Positions 9,102-17,862 of a stretch of DNA of 64,000 bases are shown here, one piece after another (the first letter of the stretch is position 1; every line of letters starts with the position of its first letter). Both the position numbers and the translations under genes were made by a program. The notes under the pieces were generated by a model. That model did no database searches. It saw nothing but the letters and a program-made list of their open reading frames with translations, and was not told the DNA's origin. This DNA is from Candidatus Brocadia sinica JPN1 (GTDB taxonomy: Bacteria; Planctomycetota; Brocadiia; Brocadiales; Brocadiaceae). The DNA lies in NCBI RefSeq assembly GCF_000949635.1, contig NZ_BAFN01000001.1, forward strand, positions 2,903,673-2,967,672, given 5' to 3'.

Positions 9102-9636
9102 ATGGCTAATACGATAACCTGGTCGTGGAATGAAATTCGGCAAGAATTTTTTTCACTCAGCAAAGATTTTGTGTACATGAACAACTCAACGTTTGGTGTG
9201 CCTCTTAATTCGGTGAGAGAACGAATGAATGAAGTTCAACGTCTTTACTCCGAGGGTTGCAATCTGGACCTATACGTGGACGAAATCGTAAAAAAGATTC
9301 AACAAGTGTATAACATGATGGGGTGAAACGGTCAATTCGTATTCTTATCTGGGCAAACACGGTCTTTCTTATCACGTAGGTAACGTCAATTCTGTGGCCG
9401 AAGGAATGTCGCTTGTTGCAAACGGATTATCGTTTAATAAAGACGATATCGTATTAATAACCGATCACGAGCACGAGGGCGGTAACTTAATGTGGTACTT
9501 GCAGCGGGACCGATATAAGGACTTGAATATTTCTGTGATAGAGGTGTCGCTAATTGTGTGTATAGTTGGAGTTAACAGAAGTCTTTTGGCCTGCTTTCGC
9601 TGGCTAGGTGGAAAATATAATAAGAAGGATTTTTAA
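9102..9636 (+). pseudogene. Truncated class V aminotransferase-like gene
   Basis: Starts well (GGAGG at 9091-9095, ATG 9102) and reads as an N-terminal part of a PLP-dependent class V aminotransferase/cysteine desulfurase-like protein: FVYMNNSTFGVPL early, then after a one-base insertion near 9325 NSYSYLGKHGLSYHVGNVNS, GMSLVANGL and DIVLITDHEHEGG. Similarity ends around 9546, well before the PLP-lysine region, and the rest of the frame is unrelated. It is the only gene controlled by the riboswitch upstream. Confidence 0.7.
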
Positions 9637-9666
9637 AAGGATAATGGCTTAAATAGTGCTATTTGT

Positions 9667-9683
9667 AAGGCTTTTCAAGCCTT
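9667..9683. repeat. Small perfect hairpin
   Basis: AAGGCTT, loop TTC, AAGCCTT, in the leader just upstream of the Shine-Dalgarno of the next gene. No T-run follows, so a terminator role is unlikely. Confidence 0.4.
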
Positions 9684-9714
9684 GCATGACACTTAAAGAA
9701 AGGAGGGTAACAAT

Positions 9715-10161
9715 TTGTTGCAAGCCGATTTAAAACAACAGCGCAACAGGATAGTCAACGCATCGCGCACTGGATGGGCTACAATGAACAAAGAGATCGA
9801 GGCGGCAAGTAAGAACGATCTCGTCGACGTAATATGGGACGTCTATTATGACGAGCTTGGCCACGACATAATCATCCAAGCCAAAGTGAAGGTGAGGTCT
9901 GAAGGCGATGTATTGCTCCAAGTATGGCTGAATGATCAGCTTCCCAAACCTTGGATTCCGGAGTTCAGACCGTGGGTATCGAGTGTGAGCGAGTTCACTC
10001 CAATGCAACAGGTAAAGGAGGTATTGGTCGGGCTGATTGACTCCAAGTGGCGGAGTGAGGATGTAGGTGAGACGTATACAGCTGCGATCTGGGGCTACAT
10101 ACTGCATAGTGGTGTCATAGAATCATTTGCATTCAATAAGGAGTTCAAGTATCCGGGATAA
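9715..10161 (+). CDS. Hypothetical protein, 148 aa
   Basis: Not recognised. A mixed alpha/beta soluble protein without signal peptide or membrane segment, rich in Trp (GWATMNKEI, VIWDVYY, VQVWLND-like stretch, PKPWIPEFRPW). It starts at TTG (9715) with a strong AGGAGG 8 nt upstream; no ATG lies near. It stands alone between broken genes but has no frameshift itself. Confidence 0.5.
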   Translation: MLQADLKQQRNRIVNASRTGWATMNKEIEAASKNDLVDVIWDVYYDELGHDIIIQAKVKVRSEGDVLLQVWLNDQLPKPWIPEFRPWVSSVSEFTPMQQVKEVLVGLIDSKWRSEDVGETYTAAIWGYILHSGVIESFAFNKEFKYPG

Positions 10162-10236
10162 GAATGCCTAATCCTTGTAAGGATTACCACTATCAAAAAA
10201 AATTTCCCAGAAAGGAAAAAAACAAACACCAATCAT

Positions 10237-10249
10237 TACTTTGTTAAAA
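10237..10249 (+). repeat. Copy 1 of TACTTTGTTAAAA motif
   Basis: The 13-base motif TACTTTGTTAAAA occurs here, at 11228-11240 and at 12043-12055, always next to an accessory gene or IS remnant. It may mark an IS end or target; see findings. Confidence 0.35.
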
Positions 10250-10289
10250 TTTCTTTTCTCATGTATTCATTAAACAGGAGGTAGTAATT

Positions 10290-11090
10290 ATGATGCAGAA
10301 AGTTTCGTATTTCTTCTTTAGTTGTATATTAATACTTTGTGTTTCTGCGATAAACAATATTTACGGGCGTGAAGTACCTAATCCAAGTGAAGGAGGTGCT
10401 CCATTTCCGTTTAAAACAATACACAATATTAAAATCTTCAAATATGATGGCACTTTGCAATGCGGAATGGGTTCTGAGATACCTCTCTCAGATATGAAAA
10501 AAGAATTAGAAAAAGCCGGAGCTAAGGTAATTTCTTGTGAAAAGAAAATCGTGCCATTTTATATACCAACTGTCTGTGGTGCACCGACTGGCAAAGTAAA
10601 CGTTTACGAAATATCTGTATTAGATTTTGAAAAAGTGAGAACATTGAATTTTGACTTATGGGTTTTCGATACTTCTAGTGTCGAAGTATTTAAATATGAC
10701 GGTACTTTACAATGCGGAATGGGTTCGGAAATTACTTTGGAAATAATGGAAAAGGAATTAAAAGAAGTAGGCATAAAGGTCATATCCAAACGCAAGGATA
10801 ATGATGGACTTATACATATAGCGTTATGTGGCGCATCGACGGGGAGAATTAATGTATTTGAAATACCATCTACAGACTTTTATAAAGCATTGAGGATGGG
10901 GTTTCAGTTTCTATTTTCTGGTTCTAATAGAATTCTGAAAAAAACGATTTCAGACGAGTTGGTTCTTTCGGAAGGAACAAAAGACAAGACGCTGAAAGCA
11001 GGAGGAGACTGGCCATTTCCTGTTGTAGAATTGATTTTAGGCAATGAAATCAAAGTAAGTGGAGGAGGGCCAGGGCCGTTTCCTTGGTAG
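10290..11090 (+). CDS. Exported protein with two FKYDGTLQCGMG repeats
   Basis: 266 residues with a signal peptide (hydrophobic residues 6-22). The mature part contains two ~70-residue repeats, each opening with FKYDGTLQCGMGSEI, followed by an amphipathic helix (MKKELEKAG / MEKELKEVG), a strand VISxxxK, a CGA(P/S)TG(K/R)(V/I)NV(Y/F)EI motif and a closing D/F-rich helix. Each repeat keeps two Cys (QCGMG and CGA), suggesting one disulfide per repeat or metal binding. The C-terminus is Gly/Pro-rich (GGGPGPFPW). AGGAGG precedes the ATG. The fold is one I have seen only as hypothetical proteins; no function is assigned. Confidence 0.65.
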   Translation: MMQKVSYFFFSCILILCVSAINNIYGREVPNPSEGGAPFPFKTIHNIKIFKYDGTLQCGMGSEIPLSDMKKELEKAGAKVISCEKKIVPFYIPTVCGAPTGKVNVYEISVLDFEKVRTLNFDLWVFDTSSVEVFKYDGTLQCGMGSEITLEIMEKELKEVGIKVISKRKDNDGLIHIALCGASTGRINVFEIPSTDFYKALRMGFQFLFSGSNRILKKTISDELVLSEGTKDKTLKAGGDWPFPVVELILGNEIKVSGGGPGPFPW

Positions 11091-11242
11091 TTGCTTGGTA
11101 GAAAAGCAAAAAGTGTTAACCTGCTAGATTGGTTTATGTAAAGACTGACAGGCTGTCCGAGAATTCAATCGAATCACAAATGCACTGCTAAAATTGTTGT
11201 CGTATTGATATTTTGTCATATATATAGTACTTTGTTAAAAAT

Positions 11243-11473
11243 TTAAGCGACAAATTTTTTCTTCAGTCGTTTCGATTTAATTTTAAAATAGCCATCGGCA
11301 AGTTTTTCGTTCTTTAATAAGGCATTGGTAGAGATAAATTCGAGCATGGAATTGATAGCTTGTTTGATTTCGTTGAAAGTGGTAGGTTTCATTTCAAGGA
11401 TTTTCGCGAGATAGGCATTTCGTTTGATCCAGTAGACAAGAGTCCATAGATTCCGGTACCTCTCAATCTTTTC
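11243..11473 (-). pseudogene. C-terminal remnant of a transposase
   Basis: A minus-strand frame of 76 codons plus stop reads EKIERYRNLWTLVYWIKRNA, FNEIKQAINSMLEFI and ends KRLKKKFVA. The basic, helical composition resembles the tail of a DDE transposase. No start is available and the next gene overlaps the upstream side. The stop is followed within two bases by the TACTTTGTTAAAA motif, which would be the IS terminus. Confidence 0.4.
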
Positions 11474-11497
11474 ATTACAAAGGAAAGGAATGGAAAA

Positions 11498-11962
11498 ATG
11501 ATATCTTATAAAAGGAATTTTAAGAAAGATATTTTCATAGTGCTATTGTTTTTGGTTGGCTTAATCTGTTCTTCGCAAGCTATAGCTGATAGTTTATCTA
11601 AGCTTATGACGCAAAACGAGTCAAATATTTATTACATTGCTAGCGATGTAGCAATTGGGAAAATAGAAGGAGGTGATGGGAATGTTTCTGTTCAAGAAAA
11701 AGATATAAAGCTAGCAGAAATTAAAGCGAAATTATTTACAGGAGAATTTCCTAATAATACTGCCGAATATTTTTATTTTAAACATAAGATAGCAGATGTC
11801 TACAGTATTCTTGGTATGATTGGAGTGTGTACTTATGAGTGTGAGGTTGGTATTTGTACTTATTGTCTCGATTCGATAGCTATATTTGGTGATAAAATGA
11901 GGATTAGTGCTTATACAGGTTTTGGAAAAGCAGTTTATAAAGTGTTAGTATTTTATCAATAG
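11498..11962 (+). CDS. Small exported hypothetical protein
   Basis: 154 residues with a clear signal peptide (KK-rich start, hydrophobic IVLLFLVGLICSS, cleavage near SQAIADS). The mature protein has a Cys-rich patch around residues 107-124 (CTYECEVGICTYC), arranged as C-x3-C-x4-C-x2-C, that could bind a metal or form disulfides. AT-rich with simple codon use, unlike the surrounding housekeeping genes, so possibly acquired. No family recognised. Confidence 0.5.
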   Translation: MISYKRNFKKDIFIVLLFLVGLICSSQAIADSLSKLMTQNESNIYYIASDVAIGKIEGGDGNVSVQEKDIKLAEIKAKLFTGEFPNNTAEYFYFKHKIADVYSILGMIGVCTYECEVGICTYCLDSIAIFGDKMRISAYTGFGKAVYKVLVFYQ

Positions 11963-12046
11963 AGAAATAATCCTAACATTTGATAAATAGGGTGGTGGTG
12001 ATGGCAAGCCTGTTGCCTGCGTAGCAGATAAGTTTGATGTATTACT

Positions 12047-12610
12047 TTGTTAAAAATGTACGATAACGCTTTTGGGGTAAAAAGGATGAAGAACTATCGC
12101 TCTTCAGAAACTGAACGGACTACTAGATTATCCGATCTTGATTATGCTCCACCATCATTTACGAATGAAGCTGGAGAGAAAATTGTTTTCGTAGACTTTA
12201 CTGAAGCTGTTTACCGGCTTGAGTTTGACGCGCAAAGCCGTATAGCACGCGTGTTTTCAACTGTTGTATTCGAGTGCAATTCTCCAGGTTTTCCTGCATT
12301 CTCTCTCCGGCAGCCCGTAACGGCGATCACTCTCGATGGAGAGGCTGTAGAACTGCGTGAAGAGCAGACTCCAGGGTATCATGCCCGCTTTAAGAGCGTG
12401 TCGAAGTCAGTAACGGTGGGTACTCACATATTGTCTATTACAAGCGCCCTCACAGAATTGGGGACAAATTGGCATGAACCTGTTCGATGGTATTCCAATC
12501 CGAACCGAGGTCTGAGGGGTCAAATCTTTATAGTTGACAAATATGTCATAAATAAAGATTTGACACCTACCCTACCCACAATACGGCAGTGCATAGTGTG
12601 GGAAGAATAA
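12047..12610 (+). pseudogene. N-terminal stump, possibly M1-peptidase-like
   Basis: Residues roughly 18-150 form a beta-rich domain (FTEAVYRLEFDAQSR, FSTVVFECNSPGFPA, VTAITLDGEAVEL) resembling the N-terminal domain of M1-family aminopeptidase-like proteins. The frame then runs into the palindromic element at 12516-12566 and ends in sequence belonging to the next insertion. No HExxH catalytic domain follows, so the gene is cut off. The family call is tentative. Confidence 0.4.
12516..12566. repeat. REP-like palindrome (GTCAAATCTTTAT arms)
   Basis: Perfect 13-nt inverted arms at 12519-12531 and 12552-12564 with a 20-nt centre that contains TTGACA and a matching TGTCA. Elements with a GGGGTCA start, a central TTGACA and a mirrored end are typical of REP/RAYT (Y1 transposase) mobile palindromes. 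It sits exactly where the upstream gene is truncated. Confidence 0.6.
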
Positions 12611-13662
12611 CAGTAGAAGACCTACCGATGAGTGGTAGGAGGGTATATTTGCACGTACCGAAGAGGAAATCGATGTGCCTTGAAGATGGGAGTATTCGGG
12701 TAGAGGAGCACGAGTGGATAAGGGGGAGATTTACGAAGCGTTTTGTGGAACAGGTGTATCGACTGACCTCAATAACGACAAATAAGGAAGCAGGATGGTT
12801 TCTTGGAATAGACGATGAGACGGTGTACCGGATAGATAAGGAGATGTTAGAGGAGTTATCACTGGAGAGAATTGAGAAAGTGAAGGCGCCGCGTCATATG
12901 AGTGTGGATGAGGTTGCATGGCAGAAGTGGCACAAGTATGTTACCAATGTTGTTGATGTGGAAAAGCGCAAGGTGATTTGGAATCACGATGGGCGGGGCA
13001 AGACAACGCTGGATAAATTTTATCGTAAGATAGGCAAGGAAGGTTGTAAGAGGATAAAGGCAGTGGCAAGTGATGGAGCAAAGGGTTTTCTTACGTCTAC
13101 GAAAGAGCATTTGAAGAATGCCTTGATAGTATTGGATCATTTTCATGTAAAGAAGTATCTCAATGAGGCAGTAGATGCGGTAAGGAAGGAAGAACTCAGA
13201 AAAGCCAGGCAACAAAACCAGGAAGACTTGAGTCGAATTCTTCATTGCAACAAGAGGTTTATATTGATGCAAAATAAGGTTACAAATAAGCAGAAGGACA
13301 TTTTAGATAAACTCTCAACGCTCAATGAGAAGGTATATAAGGCAATGCTTTTAAAGGAGCAGTTTCTTTCTCTTTATGTAGCAAGTAATCGAAGGGTAGC
13401 ATATGCAAATCTGAGGGCATGGATAGGGACAGCAATAAGGTCTGGGATAGCATCATTTGTAGAGCTAGGATACAAATTTTTCCGGAAGAGGCATTATGTT
13501 CTGAACTATTTTGTTTGCAAAATAACGTCCGCTATATCAGAAGGAATCAATAACAAAATAAAGAGGTTAAAGCGCATGGCATACGGTTATCGAGACGTCA
13601 AATACTTCTTACTCAAGATTCATCAACATTGCGGACTTCTTGACCCTAAGCTTTCAACTTAA
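12589..13662 (+). CDS. ISL3-family transposase, N-terminally short
   Basis: 357 residues from a GTG start match the body of ISL3 (IS204/IS1001/IS1165) transposases: HSVGRITVEDLPMSGRRVYL, then ERIEKVKAPRHMSVDEVAW with the first catalytic Asp, VASDGAKGF with the second, VLDHFHVKKYLNEAVD, and the C-terminal SEGINNKIKRLKRMAYGYRD with the catalytic Glu. The usual N-terminal Cys4 zinc finger is missing: upstream of the GTG the frame enters the REP-like palindrome, so the left IS end has been lost and the element is probably immobile. The DDE core is otherwise undamaged. Confidence 0.75.
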   Translation: MHSVGRITVEDLPMSGRRVYLHVPKRKSMCLEDGSIRVEEHEWIRGRFTKRFVEQVYRLTSITTNKEAGWFLGIDDETVYRIDKEMLEELSLERIEKVKAPRHMSVDEVAWQKWHKYVTNVVDVEKRKVIWNHDGRGKTTLDKFYRKIGKEGCKRIKAVASDGAKGFLTSTKEHLKNALIVLDHFHVKKYLNEAVDAVRKEELRKARQQNQEDLSRILHCNKRFILMQNKVTNKQKDILDKLSTLNEKVYKAMLLKEQFLSLYVASNRRVAYANLRAWIGTAIRSGIASFVELGYKFFRKRHYVLNYFVCKITSAISEGINNKIKRLKRMAYGYRDVKYFLLKIHQHCGLLDPKLST

Positions 13663-13692
13663 ATACGAAAGACACAAAAAATCACTTAAAGG

Positions 13693-14037
13693 TTATATTA
13701 TTCCAATGGATATCATAATCGCTTTTTCTATTTCATTCATCTTTTTGTTGCTTACCCTGCCTGAAAAAGGACCCCTGACAAGTAAGGATTTATCTATGGT
13801 TGTTACTTGTTCACATTTAGCCATAGAGGCCTTTGATAAACCACCTTCTCCCTCTTGAAGTAAAACATGGGTAGGAGAGGGTCTTAGGTTTGTAGACAAA
13901 GGAATAACAATTATATCATTAGCAAACTTATTCCGAATATCTAAAGAAACCACCAGGGCAGGACGATTCTTAATATCCTTTGGCTTTGATGGCAAATTAA
14001 CTAAATATATCTCTCCTCTTTTAGGATAATCAGTCAT
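13693..14037 (-). CDS. MazF/PemK-family mRNA interferase toxin
   Basis: About 114 residues. Opens YPKRGEIYLVNLPS, then NRPALVVSLDIRN and DIIVIPLSTNLRP, the signature strands of the PemK/MazF ribonuclease fold (R in the PALVV strand, S/T after VIPLS). The start is the ATG at 14037, overlapping the antitoxin stop by translational coupling. MazF toxins cut mRNA at short motifs when the antitoxin is degraded. The gene's end lies only 30 bp from the ISL3 transposase stop. Confidence 0.85.
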   Translation of the reverse strand: MTDYPKRGEIYLVNLPSKPKDIKNRPALVVSLDIRNKFANDIIVIPLSTNLRPSPTHVLLQEGEGGLSKASMAKCEQVTTIDKSLLVRGPFSGRVSNKKMNEIEKAIMISIGII

Positions 14038-14305
14038 CCCATGTCCTTTTTGCACTTTCCGCCACTATCTCAGTCCATTCTTTGTCTTCTTTATTCTCTT
14101 TTTCTGTGAGAGAGAGATAATACGTTTCTATATCTTTTTCTATCATTTTCTTTTTGGATTGCAGCAGCCAATCACGTAACATTTCTTCCATAACCTGGCT
14201 CCTTGGGGTCCCTTTTTCCTTTGCAATTTCGTCTATTTCATTAACCACATCGCCACTGATTGTTACTGTCAGCTTTGCTTTACGTAAGAACCTCGCAGAT
14301 GGCAT
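14030..14305 (-). CDS. Ribbon-helix-helix antitoxin
   Basis: About 91 residues, starting at ATG 14305 with AAGGAGG seven bases upstream; the longer frame to 14359 has no supporting site. The N-terminal ~45 residues (KAKLTVTISGDVVNEIDEIA, then GTPRSQVMEEML) form a ribbon-helix-helix DNA-binding domain, and the acidic tail (EKENKEDKEW) would bind the toxin. It overlaps the MazF-type gene by 8 bases and presumably autoregulates the pair. Confidence 0.8.
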   Translation of the reverse strand: MPSARFLRKAKLTVTISGDVVNEIDEIAKEKGTPRSQVMEEMLRDWLLQSKKKMIEKDIETYYLSLTEKENKEDKEWTEIVAESAKRTWDD

Positions 14306-14846
14306 GTTTAACCTCCTTTCAATCTTATTATTTATAAGATAATAGGGGATTAATTGCAATAAAATATTTGTGCTTTTTGTGTTATTTGATCGTTGCCGTA
14401 ATCCTTGTTAGACAGGATTAACAGGATCGGCAGGATAAAATGGATAATATTAAAAGGGGAGGTACTTGGGGCCGCATCTTGATTCGTGGCGTGCCCAGCG
14501 AAGGGTAGTGTCTTCTTATGGGTGGAAGTCCCGTCATAGTAGAAGCCAGAGCCATGTAGCGTGGATGGCAGGGGGGTGGTGGAAACGTTGCCTTCTGAAG
14601 CCAGTCGGCAAAGCCTGTAATAAGGCAGGCGAGCAAATATCCGGGTTGTAACGAACGTGAACGTAGAAGTAGCCTCGTAAAAGTGTAATTTCACTGGCCG
14701 AGCCTTTCACAAATAGGCGAAGGCAGAATTCTCATACCATCCTGGTTAATAAGGTATAAGGACGGTGGCGGGGTATCAGCGGCGACACGGATAGAAAGAG
14801 ACGCAATCAACTGGGGAAGCCCTCCTCGTTCCTTTACCTCAACGAG

Positions 14847-15473
14847 GTGGATAAGATGATGGAGCGGGCAAGGGAAGTAACCCGCCGCAATGGTTACTAC
14901 AACTTTGATTTTATTCGGAGCGCAGATGACATGGTCATACTTATTCACGGACATCCGAAAGAAGACGGGCTAATACAGAAAGTTCAGAAGCGACTCAAAG
15001 AGGAACTGGACAAATTGCAGGTACAACTGAACAGAGAAAAGACGAAGGTAGTGAATCTGAAAGGAGGAGGATGTTTCAGCTTTCTGGGGTTTGAATTTAG
15101 ACTCACCAGAAACCGTGAAGGCAAGACCTATGTCAGCAAAACACCCCGTAAGAAGAAACGACAGGAAATCGGCAAGAAGATAAAGGCGGCGCTCAAGGCA
15201 AACTGGAACAAACCATTAAGAGAAGTGATACAAACAGTCAATGCAATAATCAGGGGCTGGGTGAATTACTTTGGGATAGGCAATAGCAACAGCACCTTCA
15301 ACAAAGTCAGGAATTACCTGGAGATGAAGGTGCGAAAGTTTATCATGCGCAGAAAGAAACTGAAAGGCTTTGGCTGGAAGAGGTGGAGTAGGGAAGAGAT
15401 ATATGGAAAATGGGGTTTGTTCAATGACTACCGTATACGATATGTTTACTCGAAAGCAAATCCAAGCCGATAG
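14847..15473 (+). pseudogene. Truncated group II intron reverse transcriptase/maturase
   Basis: The frame begins within RT domain 4 (FLYLNEVDKMME), continues through domain 5 with SADD where family members have YADD, then LQVQLNREKTKVVNL and FSFLGFEFR (domains 6-7). It ends with an intact maturase/X domain (NAIIRGWVNYFGIGNS) and WKRWSREEIYGKWGLFNDYR. RT domains 0-3 with half the active site are absent. It cannot reverse-transcribe; splicing help is doubtful. Confidence 0.75.
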
Positions 15474-15503
15474 GTGCATATGCCTTGTTGCGAAGGGCAC
15501 AGG

Positions 15504-15537
15504 AAAGCCGTATGAGGGAAAACCTCACGTACGGTTG
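15504..15537 (+). ncRNA. Group II intron domain V
   Basis: AAGCCGTATG, an inner stem of AGG and CCT around GGAAAACC, then ACGTACGGTT: the canonical catalytic hairpin with outer stem, two-base bulge and GNRA-like cap. It lies about 30 bp after the maturase stop, the usual spacing. Confidence 0.8.
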
Positions 15538-15718
15538 TGTGAGAAGATGCTGGAAATAGGGTATGGTTGAGATGGTGTGACACTCTCAGAGGAAACGGAG
15601 AGAAACGGGGAAGACAAACCTTGACCTGTAGTCACTACGCCTGTGTTTTACTCTACATTATTTAGAATAGGAACGTGAGGTAGGGTAGGGAACTGGTATA
15701 ATGTTTTAAATGTAATCT

Positions 15719-15865
15719 CTATTTACATGAGGATATATCCGTTTTTGTCCTTTCGTCTGACAGTGCCTCACGAGCCTCAGTATGTTCTATTTTCAACTGC
15801 TCCTCATCAAATATACGTTCAGTTTTTCCCGCATACGGCTTCCAATGAATGTCCACCTTATCAAG
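15719..15865 (-). pseudogene. Orphan C-terminal coding scrap
   Basis: A 48-codon open frame ending in a stop at 15719 and bounded upstream by a stop reads IHWKPYAGKTERIFDEEQL followed by an acidic/basic helix. The composition is protein-like, but no start and no recognisable family; probably the tail of a lost gene. The rest of 15660-16030 holds nothing recognisable. Confidence 0.3.
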
Positions 15866-16044
15866 TCATGTAACCTATTGATGCATGGGTCTGATGGGCG
15901 TTAATTCCTTTAGGGTATGAAATTCACGGACATTTTGTTGACTTAGTCTTTCCTTTCTATTACTTTTTGAAGGTATTAGGCGCATCTTTTCGAGGGGAAT
16001 CGAAGGAACAGAGATAATACTTTTTAATTGGAAAGGAAATGTTT

Positions 16045-16232
16045 ATGAAAAAAATGGTTTTTGAAAGCAAGTTATTACCGGATGGACATCTGTATTGCCC
16101 GGATGAATTCTCACACAAAAAAATGTACGTTTTAAGGTAATTGCGACTTTTGAAGAAACAGAACTTGAAGCAACAGAACATGAAATTGAATTATCAGCTA
16201 TACAGGACGCTTCCGATGATTTTCTTTACTGA
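16045..16232 (+). pseudogene. Frameshifted antitoxin of a MazEF-like pair
   Basis: ATG 16045 after AAAGGAAATG reads VFESKLLPDGHLYCPDEFS, then a missing or extra base in an A-run near 16118-16122 moves the match to the next frame (FKVIATFEETELEATEHEIE) and ends at 16232. Small size, an acidic C-terminus and position directly before a PemK-like gene identify it as the antitoxin; the family was not recognised from the sequence. Confidence 0.5.
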
Positions 16233-16268
16233 AGAAGAACTGAATTGTTATCTCAATTTGAAAGATTT

Positions 16269-16606
16269 ATGAATAACTTCAAGCGCGGACAGATTCGGTT
16301 AGTTAATTTTGATCCAAGTTTCAGACATGAGTATAAAAAAGTTCGGCCTGCCTTAATTATCCAAAACGATGAATATATAGCATCCAGCGATTTGTTAACG
16401 GTAATTCCAATTTCTTCAGAGATAACCAAGCAAACAGAACTCGATATTTTACTGAGAAAAGATGCTAAAAATAGGCTTATGACAGATTAATTAAAACGAA
16501 ACAAATAAGTTCTTTTGATAAGCGAAGATTCATAAAACTTGTTGGTTATGTTAGTGAAGAAATAATGGAAAAAATAAAGAAAAATATTAAAACTTTTCTC
16601 TATTAA
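16269..16606 (+). pseudogene. Frameshifted MazF/PemK-like toxin
   Basis: The first 73 codons are a good PemK/MazF N-terminus (FKRGQIRLVNFDPSF, VRPALIIQNDEY, LLTVIPISSEI). A frameshift near 16485 then gives an early stop; the shifted frame continues with KTKQISSFDKRRFIKLVGYV to TAA at 16604, the family's normal C-terminus. One indel separates it from an intact gene, so inactivation may be recent. Confidence 0.7.
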
Positions 16607-16674
16607 AGGTCAAAGAAATAGGCTTCACTTTGCAGTTCTCAAGCCATAATTTCGTGTCTTCAATGCTTTTTATC

Positions 16675-17862
16675 TTAATCGAAATCCGCATAAATTTCAC
16701 CAAAATTTATCCCTGCAATGCCCGTTTTCTCATACTGTTTTTTTAATGATAATCTCGCCTCCTGAAGTTCCGGACTGGCGCTCCCGTTCCGAATCGCAGC
16801 TGATGCCTCTATGAATCCGGCGAGACTATCAGATGCCTTAACGAGTTCTCCATCTCTCGGATTAAATTTGTCATCATTATACCTATCACTGATATCCTCG
16901 CTGGTTACTTTCTTCTTTTTCTGCTGTATGGTTACAATGCTGTCGAATTCATTTTCCGTAAACATGGTAATTTCTGAATGCCATTCCTTGGGAATCAGGC
17001 CATATACTTCTTTCTCCATCTGTTCCTTCTCGTATTCTTTTATGAGATCACTAAGCCCTTCAACAGATCTCTTTACCGGAGAGATGATATCCCTGGTAAG
17101 CACCTCTGGCAGGTCGTGGAATAAGCCTGTGAAATAATTGTTTACGCATCTGCGTGCACATGCTTTTATCTCTAAGGAAAACAGATAGGAAAGTATTGCG
17201 ACAAATAACGAATGTCCCAAAACGGATGTCCTGGGTATTCTGTGGAGATGAGACCACCGCAATTGGAATCTGAGTTGACCGCATAAGTTAATGAAATTTT
17301 CGTATTTCATATGTTTAGTCAGCTGTTCCATGCCTTTTAGGTCGTAATATTTCTCCTGTTTCTCCTGCAGGTCTTTCTTTATCCTGTCTATTTCGTAGCC
17401 ATTGGGATTTGCACGTTCTATAATGTCAAATTCCCATTTTGTAGCATAAAAATGAGCAGCGCTTAAAATCCTCTTATTTAAGGTATCATCGGTCTTGAGA
17501 AAATAACTGTTAAATCTTTTGCAAAGATCATCACCTAAAGGAGACAGAATCGACCTTAACTCGCCGTACACCCATTCATTTAATCGTTTATACTTTGCGG
17601 CATCTTTTTTTATTTCATAAAAAATGGGCGGTTTTAAATCGGTAAGGACGAGGCGTTGCAAAAGTTCAAAAATTCCCCCCTCAATGAGGTCTATCCAATG
17701 AAATTCACTTTTCCCCTCCTCGAATTTCCCTAAAAAATAGGCAATCACCATCTTATGGGCTTGTTTATCCAATTCTATCAACTCTATCGGGCGTATCTTA
17801 TCGTTCCATCTTTGCATGTAAGCTGCATCAAATATTTTTAGAAGTAATGCCTTCCTTATCAT
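16675..17862 (-). CDS. HD-domain phosphohydrolase-like protein
   Basis: 395 residues. The HD domain is in the middle: GHSLFVAILSYL supplies the first His and YFTGLFHDLPEVLTRDI the HD metal pair, resembling YfbR/HD_3-type nucleotide phosphohydrolases. The N-terminal ~180 residues are helical and not recognised (IELIELDKQAHKMVIAYFLG). The C-terminus (DSLAGFIEASAAIRNGSASP) carries the later Asp typical of HD hydrolases. Substrate unknown. A decayed copy of its 3' part lies at 8308-8635. Confidence 0.7.
   Translation of the reverse strand: MIRKALLLKIFDAAYMQRWNDKIRPIELIELDKQAHKMVIAYFLGKFEEGKSEFHWIDLIEGGIFELLQRLVLTDLKPPIFYEIKKDAAKYKRLNEWVYGELRSILSPLGDDLCKRFNSYFLKTDDTLNKRILSAAHFYATKWEFDIIERANPNGYEIDRIKKDLQEKQEKYYDLKGMEQLTKHMKYENFINLCGQLRFQLRWSHLHRIPRTSVLGHSLFVAILSYLFSLEIKACARRCVNNYFTGLFHDLPEVLTRDIISPVKRSVEGLSDLIKEYEKEQMEKEVYGLIPKEWHSEITMFTENEFDSIVTIQQKKKKVTSEDISDRYNDDKFNPRDGELVKASDSLAGFIEASAAIRNGSASPELQEARLSLKKQYEKTGIAGINFGEIYADFD

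Larger units (their letters stand above)
14491..15655 (+). mobile_element. Group II intron remnant
   Basis: The 5' part (GTGCCCAGCG at 14491, then GTGGAAGTCCCGTC and CCAGAGCCATG) looks like intron domain I sequence of bacterial group II introns. The 3' part has a readable domain V (15504-15537) after the maturase stop. The internal ORF is front-truncated, so about 0.8-1 kb of a full intron seems deleted. The 3' boundary is uncertain, near TTTTACTCTAC at 15645-15655. Confidence 0.7.

Noticed and set aside
15370-15570. 66-codon frame overlapping the maturase end and domain V
   Set aside because: Part of the intron RNA and antiphase to the maturase; domain V explains the conserved sequence.
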